Below are positions 7,101 through 15,258 of a DNA stretch of 32,151 nucleotides, one piece after another. The notes below the pieces were generated by a model that worked only from the letters and a program-made list of their open reading frames with translations, was not told where the DNA came from and made no database searches. How positions within the stretch are numbered: the first letter of the stretch is position 1; each line of letters starts with the position of its first letter. The position numbers and the translations under genes were made by a program. The DNA lies in assembly GCA_022702125.1 (NCBI GenBank), contig JAKOND010000300.1:1-32151 (forward strand), read 5' to 3'. Source of the stretch: Burkholderiaceae bacterium. Its GTDB lineage: Bacteria; Pseudomonadota; Gammaproteobacteria; Burkholderiales; Burkholderiaceae_C.

Positions 7101-8099
7101 ATGAAACTTTCCCCGAACGGCCGATGGGCCGCGCTGGCCACGGCCGCCCTGACCGCGGTGGCCGCGCTCGCGGTCCTGCCGGAGGCGGCGATGGCGCAGG
7201 CGCCCTGGCCATCGCGGCCGATCACGCTGGTCGTGCCCTTCGCGCCGGGCGGCGGCACCGACAGCATCGCCCGCGACATCGCGAAGAACATGGCCGACCG
7301 GCTCGGCCAGCCGGTCATCGTCGACAACCGCGGCGGCGCCGGCGGCGCGATCGGCGCCAACCTGGTCGCCAAGGCGGCGGCCGACGGCTACACGCTGCTG
7401 TTCGCCACCTCGACCTTCGCGACCAACGCGGCGGTCGAGCCGAAGCTGCCCTTCGATCCGCTGCGGGATTTCGCGCCGGTGGCGATGATCGGCCGCGGGC
7501 CGCTGCTGCTGGTGGCCGGCAAGGGCGTGGGCGCGGGGACGGTCGCGCAGCTCGTCGCGGCGGCGAAATCCCGGCCCGAGGGCCTCAACTACTGCTCGGC
7601 CGGCAACGGCAGCATCAACCACCTGTCGGGTGAGATGTTCCGCCAGCGCACCGGGCTCGCGATGACCCACGTGCCCTTCAAGGGCAGCGCGCCGGCGACG
7701 GTCGAGCTGCTGTCGGGCCGGGTGGACCTGTTCTTCGCCACGGTGCCGACGATCCAGACGCACCTGAAGGACGACCGGCTCCGCCTGCTGGCGGTGACCA
7801 GCGCGAAGCGCTCGCCGCTCTTCCCCGGCGTGCCGACCCTGGCCGAGTCGGGCGTGCCCGGTTTCGACGTGAGCACCTGGTGGGGCGTGCTCGCCCCCGC
7901 GAAAACGCCGCCGGCCGTCGTCGAGGCGCTGAACCGCGCGGTCAACGACGCCGCCGCGGCCGAACCGGTGAAGGGCCGGCTGCTGCACGAGGGCGCCGAT
8001 CCGGTGCGCCTCGCCCCCGCCGCGTTCGGCGCGGAGCTCCGCAAGGAGCTGGCGCTGTGGCGCGATGTCGCAGTCAAGCCCGGCATGCAGTTGCGCTGA
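7101..8099 (+). CDS. Bug-family (TctC) periplasmic solute receptor
   Basis: A 332-residue Bug/TctC receptor with a Sec signal peptide of about 34 residues ending AAMAQA. Family segments are clear: ITLVVPFAPGGGTDSIARDI, VIVDNRGGAGGAIGA, FDPLRDFAPV, THVPFKGSAPATVELLSG and VDLFFATVPTI. The ATG at 7101 has GGAG six nt upstream; an open frame continues further 5' but has no coding character. This is the first gene after the divergent LysR regulator. A second receptor gene begins 25 nt after its stop, so the pair is a tandem. The two share the family fold but differ widely in sequence, so they are unlikely to be a fresh duplication. The ligand is unknown. Confidence 0.95.
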   Translation: MKLSPNGRWAALATAALTAVAALAVLPEAAMAQAPWPSRPITLVVPFAPGGGTDSIARDIAKNMADRLGQPVIVDNRGGAGGAIGANLVAKAAADGYTLLFATSTFATNAAVEPKLPFDPLRDFAPVAMIGRGPLLLVAGKGVGAGTVAQLVAAAKSRPEGLNYCSAGNGSINHLSGEMFRQRTGLAMTHVPFKGSAPATVELLSGRVDLFFATVPTIQTHLKDDRLRLLAVTSAKRSPLFPGVPTLAESGVPGFDVSTWWGVLAPAKTPPAVVEALNRAVNDAAAAEPVKGRLLHEGADPVRLAPAAFGAELRKELALWRDVAVKPGMQLR

Positions 8100-8124
8100 A
8101 CCGCACCCGCGAGGAGAACCCCCC

Positions 8125-9111
8125 ATGAATCTTTCCGACAACGGCCGCCGCCGCTTCCTGGGCGCCTGCGCGGGCGCCGCGGCCTGGGCCGCGGCCGGCC
8201 CGTCCCGCGCGGCCGACTGGCCCGGGCGTCCCGTCACCGTCGTCGTGCCCTACGCCCTGGGCGGGCAGGGCGACGTGTTCGCCCGCCTGGTCGGCGACCG
8301 CTTGGCGCGCGCGCTCGGCCAGCCGGTGATCGTGGACAACCGGCCCGGCGCCAGCGGCGCGCTCGGCGCCCGCCTGGTGGCCAAGGCGCCCGCCGACGGC
8401 TGCACGCTGCTGCTGGGCCAGACCGGCGAGATCGCCATCAACGGCACCGCCATGAAGCGGCCCGGCTACGACGCGCAGAAGGACTTCCGCGCGGTGGCCC
8501 TGGTCGGCGACGCGCCGCTGGTGCTGGCGGTGCCCGCGGACTCGCCGTTCGCGCGCCTGGACGACCTGGTCCGGGCCGCGCGGGCCCGGCCGGGCGGCGT
8601 GGCCTACGCGTCCTCGGGCGTCGCCACGCCGGGCCATCTGGCCGCCGCGGCGCTGGCCTCGGGCACCGGGGTCGAGATGACCCACATCCCCTACAAGGGC
8701 GCGGGCCAGGCCATCACCGACCTGGTCGGCGGCCAGGTGCAGTGCTTCTTCGCCAGCGCCTCCTCGATCGTGCCGCACCTGCAGGGCGGTCGCGTCCGCG
8801 CGCTGGCGGTGTCCACGCCGGCCCGGGTGGCGGCCCTGCCGCAGGTGCCGCCGGTGGCCGACACGCTGCCGGGCTTCGACTTCAGCCTCTGGGGCGGCCA
8901 CTTCGCGCCGCGCGGCACGCCCGACGCGGTGGTGCGGCGGCTGGCCGACGAGATCGGCCGCATCCTCGCCGAACCCGATCTGCGCCAGCGCCTGGAGCGC
9001 GAAGGCAGCGCCGTCAAGCCCGGCACGCCCGAAGGCTTCGAACGCTTCGTGCGGTCCGAGATCGACAAGTACGCGCGGCTGGTGAAGGCCACCGGCGCCA
9101 CGCTCGAATGA
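8125..9111 (+). CDS. Bug-family (TctC) periplasmic solute receptor
   Basis: A 328-residue Bug/TctC receptor. The N-terminus NGRRRFLGACAGAAAW has the R-R-x-F-L pattern of a twin-arginine signal, with cleavage expected after SRA. Core family segments include VTVVVPYALGGQGDVFARL, VIVDNRPGASGALGA, THIPYKGAGQAITDLVGG and FERFVRSEIDKYARLV. The usual PGG(G/S)TD of the family is here LGGQGDV. This is the loop that contacts the ligand carboxylate in solved Bug structures, so it may bind a different acid from its neighbour. The start at 8125 has GAGGAG upstream. It sits 25 nt after another Bug gene and 61 nt before the dehydrogenase gene, consistent with one operon. Confidence 0.95.
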   Translation: MNLSDNGRRRFLGACAGAAAWAAAGPSRAADWPGRPVTVVVPYALGGQGDVFARLVGDRLARALGQPVIVDNRPGASGALGARLVAKAPADGCTLLLGQTGEIAINGTAMKRPGYDAQKDFRAVALVGDAPLVLAVPADSPFARLDDLVRAARARPGGVAYASSGVATPGHLAAAALASGTGVEMTHIPYKGAGQAITDLVGGQVQCFFASASSIVPHLQGGRVRALAVSTPARVAALPQVPPVADTLPGFDFSLWGGHFAPRGTPDAVVRRLADEIGRILAEPDLRQRLEREGSAVKPGTPEGFERFVRSEIDKYARLVKATGATLE

Positions 9112-9172
9112 GCATCCCCCGCACCGTTCCTCCCTTCTTCCCTCCCTGCCTGCCGAAAGCGAAAGCCCACCC

Positions 9173-10252
9173 ATGAAAATCGTCGTACTTCCCGGAGACG
9201 GCATCGGCCCCGAGACCATGGCCGCCACCCTCGAGACGCTGGAGGCCGCCTCGTCGCGCTTCGGCCTCGGCCTCGCGTTCGACCACGACGTGGCCGGCCA
9301 CGACAGCCTGCGGCGCCACGGCGCGACCGTCACCCCGGCGCTGCTGGAGAAGGTCGAGGCGGCCGACGGCCTGATGCTCGGCCCGATGGCCACCTACGAT
9401 TTCAAGGACGAGGCCAAGGGCGAGATCAACCCGTCGAAGTTCTTCCGCAAGGAGCTCGACCTCTACGCCAACATCCGGCCCGCCCGGACCTGGGACGGCC
9501 TCGCCAACAAGGTGGGCGCCTTCGACCTGGTGGTGGTCCGCGAGAACACCGAGGGCTTCTACGCCGACCGCAACATCGAGTCCGGCGGCAGCGAGATGCT
9601 GATCACCAGGGACGTGGTGGTCTCGCTGCGCCGCATCACCCGCGCGTGCTGCGCGCGCATCGCCCGGTCCGCCTTCGAGCTGGCCATGACCCGCAAGCGG
9701 CACGTGAGCATCGTGCACAAGGCCAACGTCCTCAAGATCGGCGACGGCATGTTCATCGACGAGTGCCGCAAGATCGCGCGCGAGTTCCCCGAGGTGCGGG
9801 TGGACGACTTCATCGTCGACGCGATGATGGCCCACGTGGTGCGCGCCCCCGCGCGCTTCGACGTGGTCGTGACGACCAACATGTTCGGCGACATCCTGTC
9901 GGACCTGACGGCCGAGCTCTCGGGCAGCCTGGGGCTCGGCGGCTCGCTCAACGCCGGCCGCGACCACGCCATGGGCCAGGCGGCGCACGGCTCCGCGCCC
10001 GACATCGCGGGGCGGGACATCGCCAATCCGTTCTCGCTGATCCTGTCGGCCGGGCAGTTGCTCGGCTGGCATGGGCAGCGGCGCGGCCTGCCGGCGTTCA
10101 CCGCCGCGGCCCGCGCGATCGAGGCGGCGGCGGCTGCCGCCATCGCCGAGGGCGAAGCCACGCGCGACGTGGGCGGCCGCCTCGGCACCGCCGCCACCGG
10201 CCGCGCGTTCGCGCAGCGCCTGGCCCGGGAGCCCGCGCTTGCCGGCGCCTGA
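9173..10252 (+). CDS. isocitrate/isopropylmalate-family NAD(P)-dependent dehydrogenase
   Basis: A 359-residue decarboxylating beta-hydroxyacid dehydrogenase related to isopropylmalate, isocitrate, tartrate and homoisocitrate dehydrogenases. These oxidise a 2-hydroxy acid with a neighbouring carboxylate and often release CO2. Visible motifs are the N-terminal VVLPGDGIGPE, R102 in YANIRP, RENTEGFY (R123-Y130), catalytic K183 in VHKANVLKIGDG, the metal-binding D216 and D240/D244 in TTNMFGDILSD, and the cofactor loop HGSAPDIAGRDIANP. There is no leu operon around it; it follows two Bug receptors and overlaps a lactone-enzyme gene. A catabolic role on an imported hydroxy-diacid is therefore more likely than leucine synthesis. 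The start codon is ATG with only a weak GAAAG site. Substrate and cofactor preference cannot be settled by eye. Confidence 0.9.
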   Translation: MKIVVLPGDGIGPETMAATLETLEAASSRFGLGLAFDHDVAGHDSLRRHGATVTPALLEKVEAADGLMLGPMATYDFKDEAKGEINPSKFFRKELDLYANIRPARTWDGLANKVGAFDLVVVRENTEGFYADRNIESGGSEMLITRDVVVSLRRITRACCARIARSAFELAMTRKRHVSIVHKANVLKIGDGMFIDECRKIAREFPEVRVDDFIVDAMMAHVVRAPARFDVVVTTNMFGDILSDLTAELSGSLGLGGSLNAGRDHAMGQAAHGSAPDIAGRDIANPFSLILSAGQLLGWHGQRRGLPAFTAAARAIEAAAAAAIAEGEATRDVGGRLGTAATGRAFAQRLAREPALAGA

Positions 10253-11102
10253 CCGCGGGGCGGCGCCGTTGCCCGACGGGGCCTGCGATTGCCACGTCCA
10301 CGTGATCGGCGCGCGGGCGCGCCACCCGATGGCGCAAGACCGGCACTACACGCCGGGCCCGGCGCCGGTGGAGGCGCTGCGCGCGCACCTCGGCCGGCTC
10401 GGCATGCGCCGGGCGGTGGTGGTGCAGCCCAGCGTGTACGGCACCGACAACGCCTGCCTGCTCGACGCCCTGGAGCGGCTGGGCGGCGATGGCCGCGGCG
10501 TGGCGGTGCCGCCGGACGACGTCTCCGGCGCCGCGCTGCGCGAACTGCACGCGCGGGGCGTGCGCGGCGTGCGGGTGAACCTGGAGAGCGCGGGCGACCG
10601 GGGCCTGGACGGCGCCCGCGCGACGCTCGCCCGCTGGGGCGGCCGCGTCGCCGATCTCGGCTGGCATGTGCAGCTCTATGCCGCGCCGGCGGTGGTCGCG
10701 GGACTGGCCGACCGGCTCGACCGCCTGCCGGCGCCGGTGGTGCTGGACCATTTCGCCATGGCGGCCGGCGCGCCCGGGCCGGCCGGGGCGCCGGATCCGG
10801 TCCGCGACCTGCTGCGCACCGGCCGCGTTTTCGTGAAGCTGTCGGCGCCGTACCGGCTGGGCGATCCCGGCGGCGCCGCCGCGTGGGCGGCGCATTTCCT
10901 GGAGGCGGCGCCGTCCGCGGTGCTGTGGGGCAGCGACTGGCCGCACACCGCGCGCGATCCGGGCCGCGGCCCGCTGGAGGTCAGCGCCTACCGCGACATC
11001 CCGGGCGACGAGCTCGCCCGGGGCCTGCGCGCATGGCTGCCGACGCCGGCGCTGCGGCAGGCGGTGATGGTCGACAACCCGGCGGCGCTCTACGGCTTCT
11101 GA
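10239..11102 (+). CDS. amidohydrolase-superfamily lactone hydrolase/isomerase (LigI/GLI-like), paralog 1
   Basis: A 287-residue TIM-barrel protein of the amidohydrolase_2 group. This group includes 2-pyrone-4,6-dicarboxylate hydrolase (LigI), D-galactarolactone isomerase and fuconolactonase. Visible features are H19-x-H21 (CDCHVHV), QPSVYGTDN around 63-71, D170-H171, KLSAPYRL near 200 and the catalytic WGSDWPH (D233). I chose the TTG at 10239: GGGAG lies seven nt before it and the start overlaps the end of the dehydrogenase gene by 14 nt, implying coupled translation. A TTG at 10269 is the alternative. Unlike the two other copies in this window, the loop after D170-H171 reads F-A-M instead of (L/F)-G-R, and the strand after GVAV also differs. 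The substrate may therefore not be the same. The gene ends 48 nt from the convergent lactonase gene. Confidence 0.87.
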   Translation: MPAPDRGAAPLPDGACDCHVHVIGARARHPMAQDRHYTPGPAPVEALRAHLGRLGMRRAVVVQPSVYGTDNACLLDALERLGGDGRGVAVPPDDVSGAALRELHARGVRGVRVNLESAGDRGLDGARATLARWGGRVADLGWHVQLYAAPAVVAGLADRLDRLPAPVVLDHFAMAAGAPGPAGAPDPVRDLLRTGRVFVKLSAPYRLGDPGGAAAWAAHFLEAAPSAVLWGSDWPHTARDPGRGPLEVSAYRDIPGDELARGLRAWLPTPALRQAVMVDNPAALYGF

Positions 11103-11150
11103 TTCCGGCGCACGGAATCGGCGCCGGCCCGGGTCGCGGACCGGCCCGCT

Positions 11151-12065
11151 TCAGCGGCGCGCGAGCGGCAGGCCCGGCGCGTCCATCTCCGCGCGCAGCA
11201 CCCGCCCGTGGGTGGAGTCGGTCACGTAGAGCGTGCGGCGGTCCGGCCCGCCGAAGGCCAGGTTGGTGATCGACGCGCCGGTCGGGCCGCGCAGCACCTC
11301 GGCCGGCTCGGCGCGGCCGTCGAGCACCCACACGTAGCCCAGGCCTGGGTTGGCCACCAGCAGCCGCCCGCCGGCATCCACCGCCAGCCCGTCCGGGCCG
11401 CTCGGGCCGTAGGAGGTGAAGAACTGGCTCACCTTGGAGACGCTGCCGTCGGGCAGCAGCGGCACCCGCCAGACGCAGTTGCCGCGCGTCACCGCCAGGT
11501 ACAGCACCTTGCCGTCGGGCGAGAGCGCCACGCCGTTGGGGCTGGGGATGTTGTCCAGCAGCAGGTCGAGCCGGCCGTCGCGGCCCAGGCGGTAGAGCCG
11601 GCCGGTCGGGTCGTGCAGGCCGGTCTGGCCCTGGTCGGTGAAGTACAGCTCGCCCGCGGCGCCGAAGACCAGGTCGTTGACGCCCTTGAAGCGCTCGCTG
11701 TTGCGCCGCGCCAGGAAGGGCGACACCCGGCCGCTGGCCAGGTCCACCCGCACCAGGCCGTTCTTGTAGTCGGTGACCAGCAGCGTGCCGGCGTCCAGGA
11801 ACTTCATGCCGTTGGGCTCGCCGTCGTATTCGGCCACCAGCGTCCAGGCGCCCTGCGGGTCGACGCGGAAGATGCGGCCCCACGGGATGTCGGTCAGGTA
11901 GAGGTTGCCCGCGTCGTCGAACACCGGGCCTTCGAGGAAGGAGTCGGTCGGCGCGCCGCCGCGGTTGGCGTCGGCCCAGTCGCTGCGCCCGGGGCGGCGC
12001 AGGTGGTCGGGCATGGCGCTGAACGGGGCGAGTTCGCGCACCCGGGGGGCTTGGATCAGGAACAT
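11151..12065 (-). CDS. SMP-30/gluconolactonase-family lactonase
   Basis: A 304-residue six-bladed beta-propeller of the SMP-30/gluconolactonase family, which opens sugar or other lactones using one divalent metal. The expected metal ligands are in place: E45 (FLEGPVFD), N130 (KGVNDLVF), N177 (PSPNGVALSPDG) and D225 (SGPDGLAVD). There is no signal peptide, so it should act in the cytoplasm. The ATG at 12065 was chosen because the frame upstream is only Arg/Pro-rich noise; no good ribosome-binding site is visible. It is the last gene of the long minus-strand operon that begins at 19947. A second lactone-acting enzyme lies next to it (12125-13054), which suggests that lactone ring opening is a central step of this pathway. 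Confidence 0.92.
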   Translation of the reverse strand: MFLIQAPRVRELAPFSAMPDHLRRPGRSDWADANRGGAPTDSFLEGPVFDDAGNLYLTDIPWGRIFRVDPQGAWTLVAEYDGEPNGMKFLDAGTLLVTDYKNGLVRVDLASGRVSPFLARRNSERFKGVNDLVFGAAGELYFTDQGQTGLHDPTGRLYRLGRDGRLDLLLDNIPSPNGVALSPDGKVLYLAVTRGNCVWRVPLLPDGSVSKVSQFFTSYGPSGPDGLAVDAGGRLLVANPGLGYVWVLDGRAEPAEVLRGPTGASITNLAFGGPDRRTLYVTDSTHGRVLRAEMDAPGLPLARR

Positions 12066-12124
12066 GGCGTGATGGGGAGGGAATGGCAGGGAACGGGGGG
12101 AAGGGCGGCGGCGCGGGCCGGGGC

Positions 12125-13054
12125 TCAGGCGGCGGCCGGCGCGGCATCGAAGCCGTAGAGCCGCGCCGGGTTGTCGACGAGGATGCGGTCCGCGGCGCCC
12201 GGCGCGTCGGCGCACCAGTCCTGCAGCAGGTCCGCCAGCGCGGCGTCGTCCACCGTGCCGGGGGCCTCGGTGGTGTGCGGCCAGTCGCTGCCCCAGACCA
12301 GGCGCTCGGGCGCGGCGCGCACCAGCGCCCGGCCCAGCGGCACGGTGTCGGCGTAGCCCGGGCCGCCGGCGGCCGACCGCATGTAGGCGCCCGAGAGCTT
12401 GACCCAGGCGTTGCCGCCGTCGAGCAGCCGCCGCACCGCGCCGAAGGCCCCGGCGTCGGCGCCCCGGGCCGGGTCGATGCGGCCCAGGTGGTCGATCACC
12501 AGCGGCACCGGCAGGCGCGCGAGCACCGGCTCCAGCGCGGCGATCTGCTCCGGGTGCATGAAGACCTGGATGTGCCAGCCGAGCCGGGCGGCCTTGGCCG
12601 CGAGCGCGGTCAGCATCTCCGGCGTGGTCGTGCCCCAGGACTGCGGGGTGACGAAGTTCACCCGCAGGCCGCGCACGCCGTGGGCCGCCAGCCGGTCGAG
12701 TTCGGCGGCCGGCACGCCGGCATCGACCACCGCCACGCCCCGCGCGCCGTCGCCGAGCCGCCGCAGCGCATCGAGCGTGCAGGCGTTGTCGGTGCCGTAG
12801 GTGGACGGGGTGACGACGACGGCGCGCGCGGTGCCCAGGCGCTCCTGCAGCCGCCGGTAGGCGGCCACCGGCGCGTCGGGCGGCCGGCGCGTCCAGTGCG
12901 GCGAGGGCGGGAAGCGCGGGTCGAAGACGTGCATGTGGCTGTCGCAGGCCAGCGCCGGCAGGCGAAACGCCGGCCGCGCGAGGCCGGCCGAATGCGGCGC
13001 CGGTTCCCGCAGCGGCGGCCGTGGCGGGGACGGCGGGGAGGAGGCAGCCGGCAC
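12125..13054 (-). CDS. amidohydrolase-superfamily lactone hydrolase/isomerase (LigI/GLI-like), paralog 2
   Basis: A TIM-barrel enzyme of the LigI/D-galactarolactone isomerase group, 309 residues if it starts at the GTG at 13054. Features are H40-x-H42 (CDSHMHVFD), TPSTYGTDNACTLDAL, RGLRVNF, D188-H189-L-G-R192, KLSGAY and WGSDWPH (D257). The GTG lies five nt after the stop of the Bug gene upstream, so translation is probably coupled. The first 35 residues are Pro/Ala-rich and not part of the fold, so a later start is possible. It keeps the D-H-x-G-R motif of the family, unlike paralog 1. The direct pairing with a Bug receptor and an SMP-30 lactonase points to import and opening or isomerising of a carboxylated lactone. 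I cannot tell a hydrolase from an isomerase by sequence alone. Confidence 0.9.
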   Translation of the reverse strand: MPAASSPPSPPRPPLREPAPHSAGLARPAFRLPALACDSHMHVFDPRFPPSPHWTRRPPDAPVAAYRRLQERLGTARAVVVTPSTYGTDNACTLDALRRLGDGARGVAVVDAGVPAAELDRLAAHGVRGLRVNFVTPQSWGTTTPEMLTALAAKAARLGWHIQVFMHPEQIAALEPVLARLPVPLVIDHLGRIDPARGADAGAFGAVRRLLDGGNAWVKLSGAYMRSAAGGPGYADTVPLGRALVRAAPERLVWGSDWPHTTEAPGTVDDAALADLLQDWCADAPGAADRILVDNPARLYGFDAAPAAA

Positions 13055-13059
13055 CGCGC

Positions 13060-14049
13060 TCAGTCCAGCTTGATGTTGCCCTGCTTCACCACCGCGCTCC
13101 ATTTGGCGTCCTCCTTCTGCAGGAAGGCGGCGAACTCGGCCGGCGTGGAGCCGACCGGCTGCGCGCCGAGGTCCTTCAGGCGCTGCTGCACCTCGTCTTC
13201 CTTGAGCACTTCGACCACCGCCTGCTGCAGCCGGTCGGCGATGTCCCTGGGCGTCCTGGCCGGCAGCAGCAGGCCGTTCCACTCGAAGGCCTCGTAGCCG
13301 GGCACCACCGTCTCGGCCACGGTGGGCACCTCGGGCAGGCGCGGCGAGCGCTGGGGCGAGGACACCGCCAGCGCGCGCAGCTTGCCGGTGCTGATCAGCG
13401 GATAGGTGGCGGCGACGGTGCCGAACATGAAGTCGACCTGGCCGCCCATCACGTCGGCGATGGCCGGTCCGCCGCTCTTGTAGGGGATGTGCACCATCTC
13501 CAGCCGCAGCTTCTGGCGGAAGAGCTCGGCCGCCAGGCGCTGCACCGTGCCGCTGCCGCCCGAGGCGAAGTCGAGCTTGCCCGGCTCGGCCCTGGCCTTG
13601 GCGACCAGGTCGGCCACCGTCCTGAAGGGCGAGTCGGCCTTCACCACCAGCGCGTTGGGCGCCAGCAGCACCAGCGACAGCGGCTGCAGCGCGTCCTTCG
13701 CGTAGGGCATGCGGGCGAAGAGGTGCGGGTTGATCGAGTACGGCGTCGCGTCGTAGAGCACGGTGTAGCCGTCGGGCGCGGCCTTGGCGACGTAGGACGC
13801 GCCGATGGTGCCGCTCGCGCCCGCGCGGTTGTCGACGATGACGCTGGTGCCCAGTTTGGCGCCGAGCCGCGCGCCGATCACGCGGGCGACCGAGTCCGCC
13901 GCGCCGCCCGGGGCGTAGGGCACGACGACGGTGATGGGCCGGTCGGGGTAGGCGGCGTGGGCCGCGAAGGCAGTGAAGGCGGCGAAGGCGCAGGCCGCGA
14001 GGGCGGCGCGGCGGCCGATGGCGGCGGCGGTCGGTCGGCAAGGGGTCAT
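13060..14049 (-). CDS. Bug-family (TctC) periplasmic solute receptor
   Basis: A 329-residue Bug/TctC receptor with a signal peptide of about 33 residues (AAHA cleavage). It has the segments ITVVVPYAPGGAADSVARVI, VIVDNRAGASGTIGASYVAK, VHIPYKSGGPAIADVMGGQ, VDFMFGTVAAT and the C-terminal FAAFLQKEDAKWSAVVK. The ligand loop reads PGGAAD rather than PGGGTD. AGGAG precedes the ATG by eight nt. The amidohydrolase gene starts five nt after its stop, and another Bug gene lies 46 nt upstream, so this is a tandem receptor pair inside the nine-gene operon. Confidence 0.95.
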   Translation of the reverse strand: MTPCRPTAAAIGRRAALAACAFAAFTAFAAHAAYPDRPITVVVPYAPGGAADSVARVIGARLGAKLGTSVIVDNRAGASGTIGASYVAKAAPDGYTVLYDATPYSINPHLFARMPYAKDALQPLSLVLLAPNALVVKADSPFRTVADLVAKARAEPGKLDFASGGSGTVQRLAAELFRQKLRLEMVHIPYKSGGPAIADVMGGQVDFMFGTVAATYPLISTGKLRALAVSSPQRSPRLPEVPTVAETVVPGYEAFEWNGLLLPARTPRDIADRLQQAVVEVLKEDEVQQRLKDLGAQPVGSTPAEFAAFLQKEDAKWSAVVKQGNIKLD

Positions 14050-14095
14050 GGGGTGGTCTCCTGGAATGGGAAAGGCGGGGGCGCGGCTGTCGGCC

Positions 14096-15139
14096 TCATT
14101 CGGTCTGCAGGCCGAGCGTGCGGGCGCTGCGGGTGTAGTCCTGCACTTCGCGCTGCAGCTGGGCGCCGAAGGCGTCGCCGCAGACGCTCTGGGCGTCCAG
14201 GCCCAGGCCGCGCAGCTTCTCGACCGTGGCCGGTGCCCGGGCGAAATCCTGCGCGGCCTTCCGCAGCGCGGCGACGACGGACGGCGGCGTGCCGGCCGGC
14301 GCGAGCAGGCCGTACCAGGCGTCGGCCCGGTAGCCCTGGACGCCGGCCTCCTCGAAGGTGGGCACCTGCGGCAGCAGGGCCGAGCGTTGCGGCGCGGCCA
14401 CCGCCAGCGCCGTCAGCTTGCCCGACTGCACCTGCGGCAGCACCGAACCCAGCGTGGCGAAGGAGCTGTCCACCTGGCCGCCCATCAGGTCGGTCACCGC
14501 CTGCGCCGCGCCCTTGTAGGGGATGTGGTTCATCGCGGTGCCGGTCAGGCGGGTGAAAGCCTCGGAGGCGAAGTGCCCCGAGCTGCCGGTGCCGGGCGTG
14601 GCGTAGGTGCGCTTGCCCGGCTCGGCCCGGACCTGCTGCAGGAAGGCGGCGAGCGTGGGTGCCTTCAGCGACGGCCCGACCACCAGCACCGTCGGGCTCG
14701 CGGCCACGGTGCAGACGGGCGCGAAGGAGCGCACCGCGTCGAACTTGATGCGCGCGCTGTAGAGCGCCGGGATCATCGCGTGGTTGGTCGCGCCGAAGAG
14801 CAGGGTATGGCCGTCGGCCGGCGCGCCGGCCACCGCCTCGGCCGCGAGGATGGTGTTGGCGCCGGGCTTGTTGTCCACGACGAAGGGCTGGCCCAGCGCG
14901 CGCGTGGCGTAGTCCGCGAAGGAGCGTGCCACCACGTCGGTCGGGCCGCCGGCCGAGAAGCCGACCACGATGCGCACCGGCTTGGCCGGATAGGCCGGGG
15001 CCTGGGCGCCGGCTGCTCCTGAAAAGAGAGCGGCCACCGCAAGCAGGATGCCGGCCGACGCGGGATCGGAAGGCCGGATTTTTCGCAAGGCGACCGCGGT
15101 CGTCGCGGATGCCGGCGATTCGGGAGGGGGAGGGGTCAT
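14096..15139 (-). CDS. Bug-family (TctC) periplasmic solute receptor
   Basis: A 347-residue Bug/TctC receptor. Its N-terminus is unusual: about 28 mostly polar, Pro/Ser-rich residues precede the hydrophobic signal core (AGILLAVAALFSGAAGAQA). The mature part has the family segments VRIVVGFSAGGPTDVVARSF, FVVDNKPGANTILAAE, NHIPYKGAAQAVTDLMGGQ and VDSSFATLGSVL. The ligand loop is AGGPTD. AGGAG six nt before the ATG at 15139 supports the long start. The 119-nt gap to the dehydrogenase gene upstream is the largest inside this operon and GC-rich; I see no clear promoter in it. Confidence 0.95.
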   Translation of the reverse strand: MTPPPPESPASATTAVALRKIRPSDPASAGILLAVAALFSGAAGAQAPAYPAKPVRIVVGFSAGGPTDVVARSFADYATRALGQPFVVDNKPGANTILAAEAVAGAPADGHTLLFGATNHAMIPALYSARIKFDAVRSFAPVCTVAASPTVLVVGPSLKAPTLAAFLQQVRAEPGKRTYATPGTGSSGHFASEAFTRLTGTAMNHIPYKGAAQAVTDLMGGQVDSSFATLGSVLPQVQSGKLTALAVAAPQRSALLPQVPTFEEAGVQGYRADAWYGLLAPAGTPPSVVAALRKAAQDFARAPATVEKLRGLGLDAQSVCGDAFGAQLQREVQDYTRSARTLGLQTE

Positions 15140-15258
15140 CGTTGTCTCCTGGAAGGAATCGGCCCGCGCGGACGGACCGCCGGGCGTGGCGATGGCGTGC
15201 CGCGCCCCGGGGCCTCTGCGGACCCCTGGGGGCGACGGCGCGCTGCGGACGCGCGGCC

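Noticed and set aside
11101-11119. Hairpin GATTCCG/CGGAATC between the convergent genes at 11102 and 11151
   Set aside because: The 7-bp stem has no T-run on either strand and overlaps the stop codon; it may help termination but is not convincing.
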